Shown here piece by piece: positions 53,991-63,465 of a DNA stretch of 64,000 nt. Each line of letters starts with the position of its first letter. The stretch's first letter is position 1. The notes below the pieces were generated by a model. The model ran no database searches, was not told the DNA's origin, and saw only the letters and a program-made list of their open reading frames with translations. This DNA is from Sphingorhabdus sp. EL138. Lineage in GTDB: Bacteria; Pseudomonadota; Alphaproteobacteria; Sphingomonadales; Sphingomonadaceae. Location of the stretch: positions 62,001 to 126,000 of the forward strand of contig NZ_CAMDCK010000002.1 in NCBI RefSeq assembly GCF_945890115.1, read 5' to 3'. Position numbers and translations under genes: made by a program.

Positions 53991-54637
53991 GCAATTGGTG
54001 GGACCGGAATGTCGTTCCGCGATTAATCGGCTGCGCCTGCACCCAACCTGCAGTAATGCAAGATAGGGCCAAAGTGGTGCCGCTCGCCTCCGGCGATGTA
54101 CTTGAGCTTGGTTGCGGCGCGCCTAACCTTGATTATTATGACTGGAACAAGGTGCATTCACTGTCAGGTGTTGATCCTTCCCCGCAGTTGCTTGCCAGTG
54201 CAACACGTGCGTTGGAAAGCAAGGGGCTGACGGCCAATTTCATGTCGGGGGTTGCTGAGGCACTTCCCTTTGCCAACGCCAGCTTCGACACTGTTGTGAC
54301 GACTTTCACCCTCTGTTCAGTGCAAGATCCGCATTTGGCATTGTTGGAGGCGAAGCGGGTACTCCGGCCAAATGGTCGCTTGCTGTTTGTCGAACATGGC
54401 GGCGCGCCAGATCCGTCGGCGGCCGCGTGGCAAAACCGTATCGAGCCGATCTGGAAACGGATTGCCGGTGGTTGCCATTTGACCCGGCCTGTAACGCAGG
54501 CCATATCGGACGCTGGATTTATATGTCAGCCGCCGCAAGGACATTATATGAAACGGACGCCAAAATGGCTGGGTTGGGTTGAATGGGGTGAGGCCCGATT
54601 GGCCGGAGCGGACGTCGCTTCACCAAACAAATCATAG
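53987..54637 (+). CDS. Class I SAM-dependent methyltransferase, UbiE/PMT-like
   Basis: Rossmann-fold methyltransferase of 216 aa. SAM loop VLELGCGAPNLDYYDW (about residue 40; the usual GxG is partly replaced by GCGAPN), VDPSPQLLASA, and the post-motif LPFANASFDTVVTTFTLCSVQDP, then RVLRPNGRLLFVEHG. This is the methyltransferase type acting on small lipids or thiols, similar to those in sphingomonad phospholipid loci. The substrate is unknown. The frame is open to 53927; the ATG at 53987 starts MSNWWDRNVVPRLIG. Confidence 0.85.
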   Translation: MSNWWDRNVVPRLIGCACTQPAVMQDRAKVVPLASGDVLELGCGAPNLDYYDWNKVHSLSGVDPSPQLLASATRALESKGLTANFMSGVAEALPFANASFDTVVTTFTLCSVQDPHLALLEAKRVLRPNGRLLFVEHGGAPDPSAAAWQNRIEPIWKRIAGGCHLTRPVTQAISDAGFICQPPQGHYMKRTPKWLGWVEWGEARLAGADVASPNKS

Positions 54638-54683
54638 ACGATGACATCCATATTGCCGAGATTAAAAAAGAGGAATATCGTCA

Positions 54684-55196
54684 ATGACTTTTAGCCAGTT
54701 CAGCCGCTGCAGCGCCTTTGCCATCGCCTTGTCGCTCACCGCCTGTAACATGCCAGCCAATGGCGAAAGCCCGGCAGCAGTTTGCACGCCCGGCGCGGTG
54801 GCAGGCCAGTCGGCGGCGGGGCTGCAACAAGTTACCTTATGCGTGACCAGCGCCGCCAAAACGCATAGCTTCACCGTTGAGGCTGCAAGAACTTCAGCAG
54901 AACAAGCCAGGGGGCTCATGTTCCGGACGGAACTCGCAGACAATATGGGCATGATTTTTCCCTTTCCAGAACCGCGTGTCGCAAGTTTCTGGATGAAGAA
55001 CACCGTCATCCCTTTGGACATTATTTTCGTACGCGCAGACGGCACGATTGAGAGTATCGCCGACAACACCGTCCCTTATTCCACCACACCCGTTGTGTCG
55101 GGCGCGCCAGTTGCCGCGGTACTCGAATTGCGCGGCGGCCTTGCGGCTGAACTGGGAATCGTTTCCGGTGACAAGGTGCAATGGACAACCAAATAA
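54684..55196 (+). CDS. DUF192 domain lipoprotein
   Basis: A 170-residue protein with a lipobox LTACNMPANG near residue 19. The DUF192 domain is recognisable by VEAARTSAEQARGLMFRTELADNMGMIFPFPEPRVASFWMKNTVIPLDIIFVRADGTI. It is a small beta-barrel family of unknown function, often encoded in the order DUF192, NDUFA12, DUF2155, aat in sphingomonads, as here. Confidence 0.9.
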   Translation: MTFSQFSRCSAFAIALSLTACNMPANGESPAAVCTPGAVAGQSAAGLQQVTLCVTSAAKTHSFTVEAARTSAEQARGLMFRTELADNMGMIFPFPEPRVASFWMKNTVIPLDIIFVRADGTIESIADNTVPYSTTPVVSGAPVAAVLELRGGLAAELGIVSGDKVQWTTK

Positions 55197-55246
55197 GGCC
55201 AAATAAGGATTGCGCGGAATCATGCTTGGTCCTAATCGCGTGAGCC

Positions 55247-55633
55247 ATGGGTATTCTGAGTAAAATCTTCACTTGGTGGGACGGCGCAACGATTGGCACG
55301 TCAATCTATAGCTGGCGCAAAGGCAAGGCTGTGGGCGCAGACGCCTTGGGCAATCGATATTATCAATCATCCGACGGCAAACGCCGCTGGGTGATTTATA
55401 ATGGGCCCAATGATGCAAGTCGGGTGGCGCCCGATTGGCATGGCTGGTTGCATGGCACACATGATGGCGATCCGGAGAGCTATTTGCCACCGCATCGCGG
55501 CTATGAAACTGCGGCCGTACCCAATCTGACCGGAACCGAAGCTGCCTATCGTCCGGCGGGGTCGATTGAACGTGGCGGCCACCGTGCCCGTGCAACGGGT
55601 GATTATGAGGCGTGGAGTCCGGACGCATCATGA
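55247..55633 (+). CDS. NADH:ubiquinone oxidoreductase NDUFA12-like accessory subunit
   Basis: Homologue of the mitochondrial complex I accessory subunit NDUFA12 (B17.2), a feature of alphaproteobacteria. Seen: YSWRKGKAVGADALGNRYYQSSDGKRRWVIYNG and the conserved DWHGWLHGTHDGDP. 128 aa. Its TGA overlaps the ATG of the following gene (ATGA, 55630-55633), so the two are translationally coupled. Confidence 0.93.
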   Translation: MGILSKIFTWWDGATIGTSIYSWRKGKAVGADALGNRYYQSSDGKRRWVIYNGPNDASRVAPDWHGWLHGTHDGDPESYLPPHRGYETAAVPNLTGTEAAYRPAGSIERGGHRARATGDYEAWSPDAS

Positions 55634-56259
55634 TCCGCTCACGCGGCTTAATATGGTTGCCTGTATTAGCAACGCTTGCCGCATGCGGTTCTTCCGAGGA
55701 TGAAACGCTTGCGCCCGCAAAATCGGGCAAGGCGATCTCCACAAACGACAAAATTGTTGCCATGTCCGGTGCAAATATTGGCACGCCAATGGCAGAACGC
55801 ATTGCCGTACTGGGTCTGTTGAACAAACGAAACGGCCAAACCCGCGACGTTGAACTCAAACCCGGCCAAGCTATTCGCTTCGACAAAGTGGTCATCCGAC
55901 TCAGGGCTTGTGAGAAAACAGCGCCGTGGGAAAACCAACCGGACGAGGGTGCATTTGTACAGTTGCTCGTGAATGAGCGTCCCCCCGGCACGACCGAGGC
56001 GGAAAGATGGCGCAGCGTCTTCTCCGGCTGGCTGTTCAAGGGAAATCCCGCCGCCAATGTTGTCGAGCACCCGATTTACGATGTGTGGGTCAAGGCTTGC
56101 AAAATGCGCTTCCCCGGCGAAGAGGCACCCGTAGAGAAGAAATCCTCTGCAGAGGCTCCTGCAGCCGATGCTGAGGATATAGCGCCATCAAGCGCGCCCC
56201 AATTGCCGCCCGAGCCTGCTCCCGCAGCGGCTGACGACGCGAGCCCGGATGAAGCTTGA
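55630..56259 (+). CDS. DUF2155 domain protein, exported lipoprotein
   Basis: A 209-residue protein with a lipobox LAACGSSED near residue 20. The DUF2155 domain includes MAERIAVLGLLNKRNGQTRDVELKPGQAIRFDKVVIRLRACEKTAPWENQPDEGAFVQLL and FSGWLFKGNPAANVVEHPIYDVWVKAC. It ends in a low-complexity Ala/Pro/Glu tail (about residues 150-209) encoded over the 3' end of aat on the other strand. The start is coupled to NDUFA12. Confidence 0.9.
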   Translation: MIRSRGLIWLPVLATLAACGSSEDETLAPAKSGKAISTNDKIVAMSGANIGTPMAERIAVLGLLNKRNGQTRDVELKPGQAIRFDKVVIRLRACEKTAPWENQPDEGAFVQLLVNERPPGTTEAERWRSVFSGWLFKGNPAANVVEHPIYDVWVKACKMRFPGEEAPVEKKSSAEAPAADAEDIAPSSAPQLPPEPAPAAADDASPDEA

Positions 56260-56837
56260 ACAGCTTTTGTCAATGCGGCCTCAAGCAGCTTACGATAGGC
56301 GCTTTGGGTCATTTCGATTGCCCCTAGACTAGCTAAATGGTCGGTCATGAACTGGCAGTCGAGCAATTCAAACCCGCCCAGTCGAAGCCGTGCGACCAGC
56401 CACGCCAAAGCAACCTTCGACGCGTCGGTTTCGCGCGAGAACATGCTTTCCCCGAAAAACGCGCGCCCCAAGGCCAGCCCGTAAAGCCCGCCCACAAGGC
56501 GACCTTCCGACCAGCATTCGATGCTATGTGCCCGCCCTTGTTGGTGTAAGCGGCAGAAAGCCGCTTCTATATCCGGATTAATCCAAGTGTCCTGTCGATC
56601 CGCTTGCGATTCAGCACAAGTGGCAATGACCTGCGCAAAAGCGGTATTGGCGGTCACCACAAACCGGTCCTGCCGGATAGTTTTGGCAAGTGACTTTGAT
56701 AAACGAAAGCCATCAAGCGGCATGACCGCCCGAAACTCCGGTTCAATCCAAAAGGTGTCGGGGTCATCACGGGCGTCGGACATCGGAAATATGCCATTGG
56801 CGTACGCCTGAAGCAGTAAATCCAGATCGATGGGCAC
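56076..56837 (-). CDS. aat: Leucyl/phenylalanyl-tRNA--protein transferase
   Basis: Adds Leu or Phe to N-terminal Arg or Lys, marking proteins for ClpS-ClpAP degradation. Diagnostic pieces are LLQAYANGIFPMSDA, FWIEPEFRAVMPLDGF, TWINPDIEAAFCRLHQQGRAHSIECW and LVGGLYGLALGRAFFGESMFSRETDASKVAL. The normal domain ends near residue 195. Beyond it a Ser/Ala/Gly-rich tail of about 55 residues runs antisense over the DUF2155 gene end (56076-56259), finishing QALTHTS. ATG at 56837. Confidence 0.94.
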   Translation of the reverse strand: MPIDLDLLLQAYANGIFPMSDARDDPDTFWIEPEFRAVMPLDGFRLSKSLAKTIRQDRFVVTANTAFAQVIATCAESQADRQDTWINPDIEAAFCRLHQQGRAHSIECWSEGRLVGGLYGLALGRAFFGESMFSRETDASKVALAWLVARLRLGGFELLDCQFMTDHLASLGAIEMTQSAYRKLLEAALTKAVQASSGLASSAAAGAGSGGNWGALDGAISSASAAGASAEDFFSTGASSPGKRILQALTHTS

Positions 56838-56865
56838 ATGAAGTCCTTTCGTGTCCTTCCTATTT

Positions 56866-57130
56866 AGGGTCAGGACCTATTAAATCCACTTTCGCGGCGT
56901 CAAAATGGCAAAGATATCGAAGGTAAATGTCCGTCGCAGGCAGTCATTCTGCCTGCAAGGGCATTTTGCTTTGAGATCGAAGCCATTTTGGCGTCCTTCG
57001 GATTTGACCCATTTTGTCCATTGCCGCGTTGGCAAAGCGCGACTTAGAACCACTAAGCCTGCGCTTTGCCGCCTTGCACTGAACAAAATGGCCTCAAACC
57101 GCGAAGGTGGATTTAATAGGTCCTGACCCT
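56866..57130. mobile_element. MITE-like element, 265 bp with 32-bp terminal inverted repeats
   Basis: Ends 56866-56897 and 57099-57130 match as inverted repeats at 31 of 32 positions. Inside are two clean hairpins: GCAGGCAG/CTGCCTGC (56936-56956) and GGCAAAGCGC/GCGCTTTGCC with an inner CTTAG/CTAAG (57031-57070), plus four copies of CAAAATGG or its complement. No ORF is convincing and no transposase is nearby. I do not see a clear target-site duplication; CCTAT occurs near both ends but not at the exact borders. Confidence 0.75.
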
Positions 57131-57180
57131 ACCTATCTCGAATTGCGCCGACGCATGCAATGGATTATAGCGTCGATAAC

Positions 57181-57225
57181 CGCCCCGGCAGAGTTAGGCT
57201 CACAATGGCTAACTCCACCGGGGCG
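57181..57225 (+). promoter_or_regulatory. Structured hairpin in the purC leader
   Basis: CGCCCCGG pairs with CCGGGGCG (8 bp), then a symmetric CA/CA internal loop, then GAGTTAG pairs with CTAACTC (7 bp), leaving an 11-base loop. The hairpin ends 30 bases before the purC ATG. No T-run follows, so it is not a terminator. It could be a 5'-UTR control element or a boundary of the MITE-like repeat 50 bases upstream. Confidence 0.5.
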
Positions 57226-57255
57226 CATCATTTCAAGCAAAGTCAGGGACCACAT

Positions 57256-58035
57256 ATGACCCGCCGCCGCAAAATATACGAAGGCAAGGCCAAGATTCTT
57301 TATGAAGGCCCTGAGCCTGGCACGTTAATCCAATATTTCAAGGACGATGCCACCGCCTTCAATAACCAGAAAAAGGGCACAATTTCTGGCAAGGGCGTTA
57401 TCAACAACCGCGTGTCGGAACATGTCTTTACGCGGCTGAGCCATATCGGCATCCCCACGCACTTCATTCGCCGTCTCAATATGCGCGAACAGTTGATCCG
57501 TCAGGTTGAGATCGTTCCTATCGAGGTCATCGTGCGAAATGTGGCCGCTGGCACCTTGTCCAAACGACTTGGTATCGAAGAGGGCACGCCGCTTCCGCAT
57601 ACCTTGTTGGAATATTGCTACAAGGATGACAGCCTTGGCGATCCATTGGTCGCAGAGGAGCATATCGCCTGCTTTGGTTGGGCAACGCAGGAGGAAATGC
57701 AGGACATTTCGGCCATGGCGATCCGCATCAATGACTTCATGTGCGGTATGTTTGCGGCCATCGGCATTCGGCTTGTGGACTTCAAACTTGAGTTTGGGCG
57801 CTTGTTCGACGGCGATTTTTCGCGAATCATCTTGGCCGACGAAATCAGCCCCGATGGTTGCCGCTTGTGGGATATTGAAACCGGCGAGAAGCTGGACAAG
57901 GATCGGTTCCGTCGTGACCTTGGCGGCGAAGCAGAAGCCTATCAAGAAGTCGCCCGCCGCCTCGGCCTGATGCCGGACGAAAGCGAAGGGGCGGTCCTCG
58001 ATATGGTCAGCCACCGATTACGCAAAGGTAAGTAA
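57256..58035 (+). CDS. purC: Phosphoribosylaminoimidazole-succinocarboxamide synthase
   Basis: SAICAR synthase of purine synthesis, joining aspartate to CAIR with [17 protein letters not shown] opens it, with [47 protein letters not shown] and [14 protein letters not shown], all diagnostic. 259 aa from ATG 57256. The frame extends to 57160, into the leader hairpin, so that start is unlikely. purS and purQ, usual neighbours, are not here. Confidence 0.96.
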   Translation: MTRRRKIYEGKAKILYEGPEPGTLIQYFKDDATAFNNQKKGTISGKGVINNRVSEHVFTRLSHIGIPTHFIRRLNMREQLIRQVEIVPIEVIVRNVAAGTLSKRLGIEEGTPLPHTLLEYCYKDDSLGDPLVAEEHIACFGWATQEEMQDISAMAIRINDFMCGMFAAIGIRLVDFKLEFGRLFDGDFSRIILADEISPDGCRLWDIETGEKLDKDRFRRDLGGEAEAYQEVARRLGLMPDESEGAVLDMVSHRLRKGK

Positions 58036-58097
58036 ATCAATAATTTATATACAAAGAGATCGCAGCTTCCAAACGTCCACGGAAGAACACTAAGCGT

Positions 58098-60962
58098 ATG
58101 AAAAATGCGCTTCGCCTCCTCTTTGGACTCGCGATCATCTTTGGCGGACCTGCCGACGCCTTTGCAGCACCTGCGGGCGCGGAGCGGACGCAACCTTGGA
58201 ATGCAGAGACATCTGATCTCGAGCCGGATGCCAGCATCATTTACGGGCGACTGTCCAATGGTTTGCGCTACGCCATTCGTCCCAATCACCGTCCGCAGAA
58301 TCAGGTACTGGTCCGCATGACCATAGACTTTGGTTCTGCAGCCGAGGCGGAGAATGAGCAGGGTCTGGCCCATTTCATCGAACATATGGCCTTTAACGGC
58401 AGCGCTAATGTGCCTGAGGGCGAAATGGTCAAAATGCTTGAACGGCTTGGTCTGTCCTTTGGCGCGGATACCAATGCATCAACGGGCTACACGCAAACGC
58501 AGTATAAGCTTGATCTGCCAAAGGCCGACCCGCGTCTTATTGAACGCGCGCTGTTTTTGATGCGCGAGACTGCGCGGGAAATATCGTTTAATCCAGCGGC
58601 AGTTGACCGAGAGCGCGGCGTTATCTTGGCTGAAAAAAGCGCGCGCGAGAATTTTGGGTTTCAAAGCGTACGCGCGGCAAACAATCTGTTTTACCCAAGC
58701 ACCTTCTACGCAACGCGATATCCCATCGGCACAGCCGAGGTCATACAAACCGCGTCGGCCGAGCGTATGCGCGCGCTTTATCGGACATATTATCGTCCGG
58801 ACCGCATCAAAATCATCGTCGCAGGCCCGGTAGACCCGGTTGCCATTGAACGCGAATTGGTGGCAAAATTTGCCGACTGGCGCGTGGACGCGCCGCCATT
58901 GGGTGCAATTGACCAGTGCCTATTGGATACCAACCGCGCATTAACCGCGCAAAGCTTCGTGCATCCCGAAGTTACCGAGAGCATCAGTGTTCAGCAGTTT
59001 TTGCAGGACAAAAGGCGGCCTGACACCTTAGAACGGGCGATGGTTGAGCTCAAAATGGGCATCGCAAGCGCGATCATATCACGCCGCATGGCGCGTCGAT
59101 CCCGCGAAGAAGACATTCCGTTTTTAGGTGGCGGTGTGACTTTCAACTTCGGCCTTTGCGACCAATATACAACCATCGGCTATGGCGTCACGGGCAAGGA
59201 CAGCAGTTGGCGTTCGTTGCTCGCCTTCACCGAGCAAACTGTTCGCCAAGCCGTGGAATATGGGTTTGAAGAATCCGAGATTGCCGAACAGATAAAGGGT
59301 CTGGACGCACAATATGAAAACGCCGCCAAGGATGAAGGCACAGAATCAAGCGCCGCAATTGCAAACGCCTTGGTCAGTCTGGATGAGGACGTGCACAATT
59401 CCGACAGATATCGCCAATTGTTGTGGCGACAGATACGCCCGTTTATAACGCAGGCGGCGATCAATGCCGAACTTGCATTTTGGTTCCGCCAAATGGATCG
59501 ACCGCAGATTTTCCTGACAGCAAAGCAGAGCGCGGCTATTCCCGAGGATGAAATAATAGCCGCTTATGCCGCCAGTATCGGCACGACAATCGCTGCGCCA
59601 GTGGCACGGGCGACATCGCGTTTTGCTTACACAGACTTCGGCTCCGCCGGAGCTGTTGTTGCAGACAAGACCATTGCAGACTTGGGCATTCGAACCATCC
59701 GCTTTGCCAATGGCGTATTGCTGAACCTTAAAAAAACCGATTTTGAAGACAATCGAGTCCGCTATTCGCTGCGCATTGATGGTGGCCAGCTGCATTTTGG
59801 CAAGGAAAATGCCGTCTTGGCCTTACTGATGTCGGCGACCTATGTTTCTGGCGGTCTTGAAGCCCATGATATTGAAGATCTGCGATCCATCTTGGCTGGA
59901 ACAACGGTGTCCCCCGCATTCGGTGTTGCCGACAGATATTTTGGCGCAGCCGGTGCTGTGGCACCAGCGGATTTGGTGCGGCAATTGCAAGTCATGGCAG
60001 CATATACCACCCATCCGGGCTATTCGGAAAATGCCCTTCGCCTGTTTCGCCGTCCGCTGCCCGAATTATATGCGCGATTGGACGCTGTTCCGGGGTCCGC
60101 GCTTTCGGTCGCCATGTCGAGCATCGTGACCGATGATGATCCGCGCTTTACGCTGCCGCCTCTCAAGGCCTTACAGGGTGCAGATTTTGAAATGCTAAAG
60201 ACGGTGTTGGGCGACGCATTAAAACAGAATCGCTTAGAAATCGCATTGGTCGGCGACTTGGATGAAGAAGCGGCCATCGCGGCTGTTGCAGGCAGTTTTG
60301 GAGCCCTCCCGACGCGCGCGAATGACGAGAGGGATTATAGCGCGCAACTTCAAACGGGCTGGAGCGCAAAGCGGGGGAATTTTGATATTCCCCATAATGG
60401 CGAGGCAAACCAGTTGGCGTGGCGCCGTATCTGGACAACCACGGGCGATAATGACCAGAAAACCTCCCAATCCATGGATCTTCTTGCACGCGTTGCGACG
60501 CTGCGCTTGACGGATGAATTACGCGAGAAATTGGGCGCAACTTATGGCGTCTCTGCAAATTCCGATATGTCCAACCTATATCTGCAGCGGGGCACATTTT
60601 CTATATCTACCGCTGGCGACCCCAAAGATATTGCGACCATAGAAACGACTGTCGACCAAGTCATATCGGCGTTGGTAAAGTCGCCTGTTGATCCAGACCT
60701 GTTCGAACGTGCCCGCAAGCCCGTTCTTGAAAGCTATGCCGATTGGAAAAAGCAAAACAACACTTGGCTGGGCGTCGCGGCAGAGACGCAGACAAACCCA
60801 GACAGACTCAACCGCTTCCGAAAAAGTGAGACCAATTTTGCATCGATAACGGCAAATGACCTGTGGGAACTGGCCAAGCAATATTTGGACAAGCCCGCAG
60901 AATTCACATTCCGCGCACTACCAGATGAAATGATCAGCGGTGGCGCAAAATCCGCCGAATAA
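58098..60962 (+). CDS. M16 family zinc metallopeptidase (pitrilysin-like), exported
   Basis: A 954-residue protein with a signal peptide (LRLLFGLAIIFGGPADAFA) and the inverted zinc motif HFIEH (residues 92-96) in an AHFIEHMAFNGSA context. RERGVILAEKSARENFG carries the distal Glu. Further domains repeat the M16 fold (two catalytic-type halves, the second with RTIRFANGVLLNLKKTDFEDNRVRYSLRIDGG) and lack the HxxEH in the C-terminal half, as in M16B tandem enzymes. It is probably periplasmic. It starts 62 bases after purC and may share its transcript. Confidence 0.92.
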   Translation: MKNALRLLFGLAIIFGGPADAFAAPAGAERTQPWNAETSDLEPDASIIYGRLSNGLRYAIRPNHRPQNQVLVRMTIDFGSAAEAENEQGLAHFIEHMAFNGSANVPEGEMVKMLERLGLSFGADTNASTGYTQTQYKLDLPKADPRLIERALFLMRETAREISFNPAAVDRERGVILAEKSARENFGFQSVRAANNLFYPSTFYATRYPIGTAEVIQTASAERMRALYRTYYRPDRIKIIVAGPVDPVAIERELVAKFADWRVDAPPLGAIDQCLLDTNRALTAQSFVHPEVTESISVQQFLQDKRRPDTLERAMVELKMGIASAIISRRMARRSREEDIPFLGGGVTFNFGLCDQYTTIGYGVTGKDSSWRSLLAFTEQTVRQAVEYGFEESEIAEQIKGLDAQYENAAKDEGTESSAAIANALVSLDEDVHNSDRYRQLLWRQIRPFITQAAINAELAFWFRQMDRPQIFLTAKQSAAIPEDEIIAAYAASIGTTIAAPVARATSRFAYTDFGSAGAVVADKTIADLGIRTIRFANGVLLNLKKTDFEDNRVRYSLRIDGGQLHFGKENAVLALLMSATYVSGGLEAHDIEDLRSILAGTTVSPAFGVADRYFGAAGAVAPADLVRQLQVMAAYTTHPGYSENALRLFRRPLPELYARLDAVPGSALSVAMSSIVTDDDPRFTLPPLKALQGADFEMLKTVLGDALKQNRLEIALVGDLDEEAAIAAVAGSFGALPTRANDERDYSAQLQTGWSAKRGNFDIPHNGEANQLAWRRIWTTTGDNDQKTSQSMDLLARVATLRLTDELREKLGATYGVSANSDMSNLYLQRGTFSISTAGDPKDIATIETTVDQVISALVKSPVDPDLFERARKPVLESYADWKKQNNTWLGVAAETQTNPDRLNRFRKSETNFASITANDLWELAKQYLDKPAEFTFRALPDEMISGGAKSAE

Positions 60963-60995
60963 AGTTTTAAGCCATTTCGTGCGGATGATGGTGAC

Positions 60996-63338
60996 TCATA
61001 TTTTTAAAAAGAGTTCGGCCATGGCATCAATAATGGCGGTGGAGTCGAGCCGATATTCGCTGTATAGATCCGGCAAATCGCCCGTCTGACCGAAACGATC
61101 CATGCCCAGCGGACTGACACGCATACCGTGCACGCCGCCCAACCAGGACAAAGCGCCGGGCGAACCGTCAATCACCGTCACAATGCCGGCATTGGGCGCC
61201 AATATGGATAACAAATCCTCTGCATGACATGTTTGCGTGTTCCGATCTGTCCAGCGCGCAGCCTTGCTTGCCGACCATTCACGATGCAGCACATCAGGCG
61301 AGGTCACGTTCAAAACGCCTAAGCCAGGGATATCATCGAGCATTTGTTCATATGCTGACAAAACCTCAGGCGCGATGGCCCCTGTAAAAATAATGGCCGC
61401 CTCCGCCCCTGCCGCAGGACGCCGCAACCAATATCCGCCCTTCAGGGCATCTGCCTCCCAATTCGTGTCGGCCCGCTCAACTTGCGCAACCTGACGCGTA
61501 CTCAGCCGCAGATAGACAGAGCTTCCCTCTGGCTTTTGCAGATATTCAAACGCCCACCGCATGAATAAAGCGACTTCATCGGCATAAGCAGGTTCAAAAT
61601 AGGCCAGACCCGGCTGCCCCATGCCAATCAACGGCGTGTTGATAGACTGATGCGCGCCGCCTTCTGGTCCTAAAGTCAAACCCGATGGGGTTCCGACCAG
61701 CAGAAAACGCGAATCTGAATAGCAACCATAATTCAGCGCATCGAGGCCACGGGCGATGAACGGATCATATACTGTACCAACCGGAATAAGCCGCGTACCG
61801 AAATGCGGTGCAGCCAGCCCCAGCGACGTCAGCAGCAAGAAGAAATTATTTTCCGCAATCCCCAGTTCAATATGCTGGCCCGCCGCATGTGCCGCCCATT
61901 TCTGGGCGGATGGAATTTTGGCCTCACGAAATATATCGGCCACGTCGGACCGGCGAAACAGCCCGCGCTGGTTTACAAATCCGCCAAGATTAGTCGTCTG
62001 CGTCACATCAGGCGCAGTGGTTACGATCCGGTCTGCAAGCTCTTCCGAAGATTTGGCTAGGTCGAGAAGCACATTGCCGAACGCTGCCTGCGTGGATTGT
62101 ACATCGCCTGAGGGAACTGCGAAGCGGGCGGGCACATGTATCTGCGGCGATACGGGCTCTAATGGTTTGGCGGCAAGCACGCTGTCCCCAATGAAATTTT
62201 TCAGCCGAGCCGCCATATTGCCGCCGAGGCCGGCAAATGGTTCCCATTCTTCACCTGCTTCAATGCCCATGGACATGCGAAGCTGATCAATCTGACCGGG
62301 GTTCATCATCCCGGAATGATTGTCCTTATGTCCCGCCAGCGGCAGGCCATAACCCTTGACCGTATAAGCAATGAACAAGGTGGGCCGATCATCATCGGCA
62401 CTGTCAAAGGCATCCATCAATGATTCGATGCAATGCCCACCCAAATTGGTCATCAGCGCGGCAAGACCGTCATCATCGAAACTATCGAGCAGCTTTTTCA
62501 CATGCGGTTTGCCGCCAATATCTGCCATTAGGCGGGCACGCCAAGCCGCACCGCCCTGATAGGTAAGAACCGCAAATTCCGCATTGGGACAATTTTCGAT
62601 CCAGTCCTCCAGTAATTTCCCTCCGGGTCGGGTGAAAACTGCACGTTGCAACTTGCCATGCTTTAAGGTGATGACCCGCCATCCCGTGGTCTCGAAAATA
62701 TCGTCAAAGCGCCGAAACATCCGATCTGCTGTCGTGCTGTCGAGCGATTGCCGATTATAGTCGACCACCCACCAGCAGTTCCTGATGTCGTGCTTATACC
62801 CTTCAATGAGGCATTCGTAGATATTGCCTTCATCCAGCTCCGCATCGCCCATCAACGAAATCATCCGGCCTGCATTGCCCTCGTCTATCGATCCGTGGGC
62901 GATCAAATAGTCCTGAACTAGACTGGAAAAGGCGGTAATCGCAACGCCCAACCCCACGGAACCGGTGGAGAAATCCACTGGAATTTTATCCTTTGTCCGC
63001 GATGGGTAGCTTTGCGCGCCGCCAAGGGCGCGGAATTGTTGCAATTGCTCCAGCGATTGATTGCCCAGAAGATAATGGATGGCTTGCAGCACTGGCCCCG
63101 CATGTGGCTTGACGGAAACCTTGTCATTTGGGCGCAGCGCATGAAAATAAAGTGCCGCCATAATCGCCGTCATGGAAGCACAGCTTGCCTGATGCCCGCC
63201 AACCTTCAACCCATCCCGCTTTGGCCGGATATGGTTGGCATTGTGTACGGTCCAAGAGGCCAGCCAACGCAGCCGCGAGTCGAGCGTTGTGATCGCAGCT
63301 ATCTTCTCTTCACGCGTGTCGGTGACAATATTGGCCAT
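60996..63338 (-). CDS. Homodimeric 2-oxo acid dehydrogenase E1-like (transketolase fold), AceE/MdeB type
   Basis: Thiamine-diphosphate enzyme decarboxylating a 2-oxo acid. TPP-binding motif GDAELDEGNIYECL...VVDYNRQSLDS, with SVGLGVAITAF before it; the second half has IELGIAENNFFLLLTSLGLAAP (catalytic Glu) and the terminal HGMRVSPLGMDRFGQTGDLPDLY. 780 aa, shorter than AceE (about 890). It resembles pyruvate dehydrogenase E1 and the 2-oxobutyrate enzyme MdeB; the divergent Lrp gene supports amino-acid-linked control. No E2 or E3 gene is adjacent in the window. Confidence 0.87.
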   Translation of the reverse strand: MANIVTDTREEKIAAITTLDSRLRWLASWTVHNANHIRPKRDGLKVGGHQASCASMTAIMAALYFHALRPNDKVSVKPHAGPVLQAIHYLLGNQSLEQLQQFRALGGAQSYPSRTKDKIPVDFSTGSVGLGVAITAFSSLVQDYLIAHGSIDEGNAGRMISLMGDAELDEGNIYECLIEGYKHDIRNCWWVVDYNRQSLDSTTADRMFRRFDDIFETTGWRVITLKHGKLQRAVFTRPGGKLLEDWIENCPNAEFAVLTYQGGAAWRARLMADIGGKPHVKKLLDSFDDDGLAALMTNLGGHCIESLMDAFDSADDDRPTLFIAYTVKGYGLPLAGHKDNHSGMMNPGQIDQLRMSMGIEAGEEWEPFAGLGGNMAARLKNFIGDSVLAAKPLEPVSPQIHVPARFAVPSGDVQSTQAAFGNVLLDLAKSSEELADRIVTTAPDVTQTTNLGGFVNQRGLFRRSDVADIFREAKIPSAQKWAAHAAGQHIELGIAENNFFLLLTSLGLAAPHFGTRLIPVGTVYDPFIARGLDALNYGCYSDSRFLLVGTPSGLTLGPEGGAHQSINTPLIGMGQPGLAYFEPAYADEVALFMRWAFEYLQKPEGSSVYLRLSTRQVAQVERADTNWEADALKGGYWLRRPAAGAEAAIIFTGAIAPEVLSAYEQMLDDIPGLGVLNVTSPDVLHREWSASKAARWTDRNTQTCHAEDLLSILAPNAGIVTVIDGSPGALSWLGGVHGMRVSPLGMDRFGQTGDLPDLYSEYRLDSTAIIDAMAELFLKI

Positions 63339-63465
63339 GGCTATTTTCCGCTTAAATCAAAGCAAGACTTTAGCCAGCACTCCCGAGCATGTCCTTGCGT
63401 ATCAAAACGGTATATGCCATTTATTTGATAGATTATGCTGAAATAATATAAATTAGGTTTATAAT

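Noticed and set aside
57099-57255. Upstream extension of purC to 57160
   Set aside because: The added residues would be encoded by the leader hairpin, and purC homology starts at [10 protein letters not shown].
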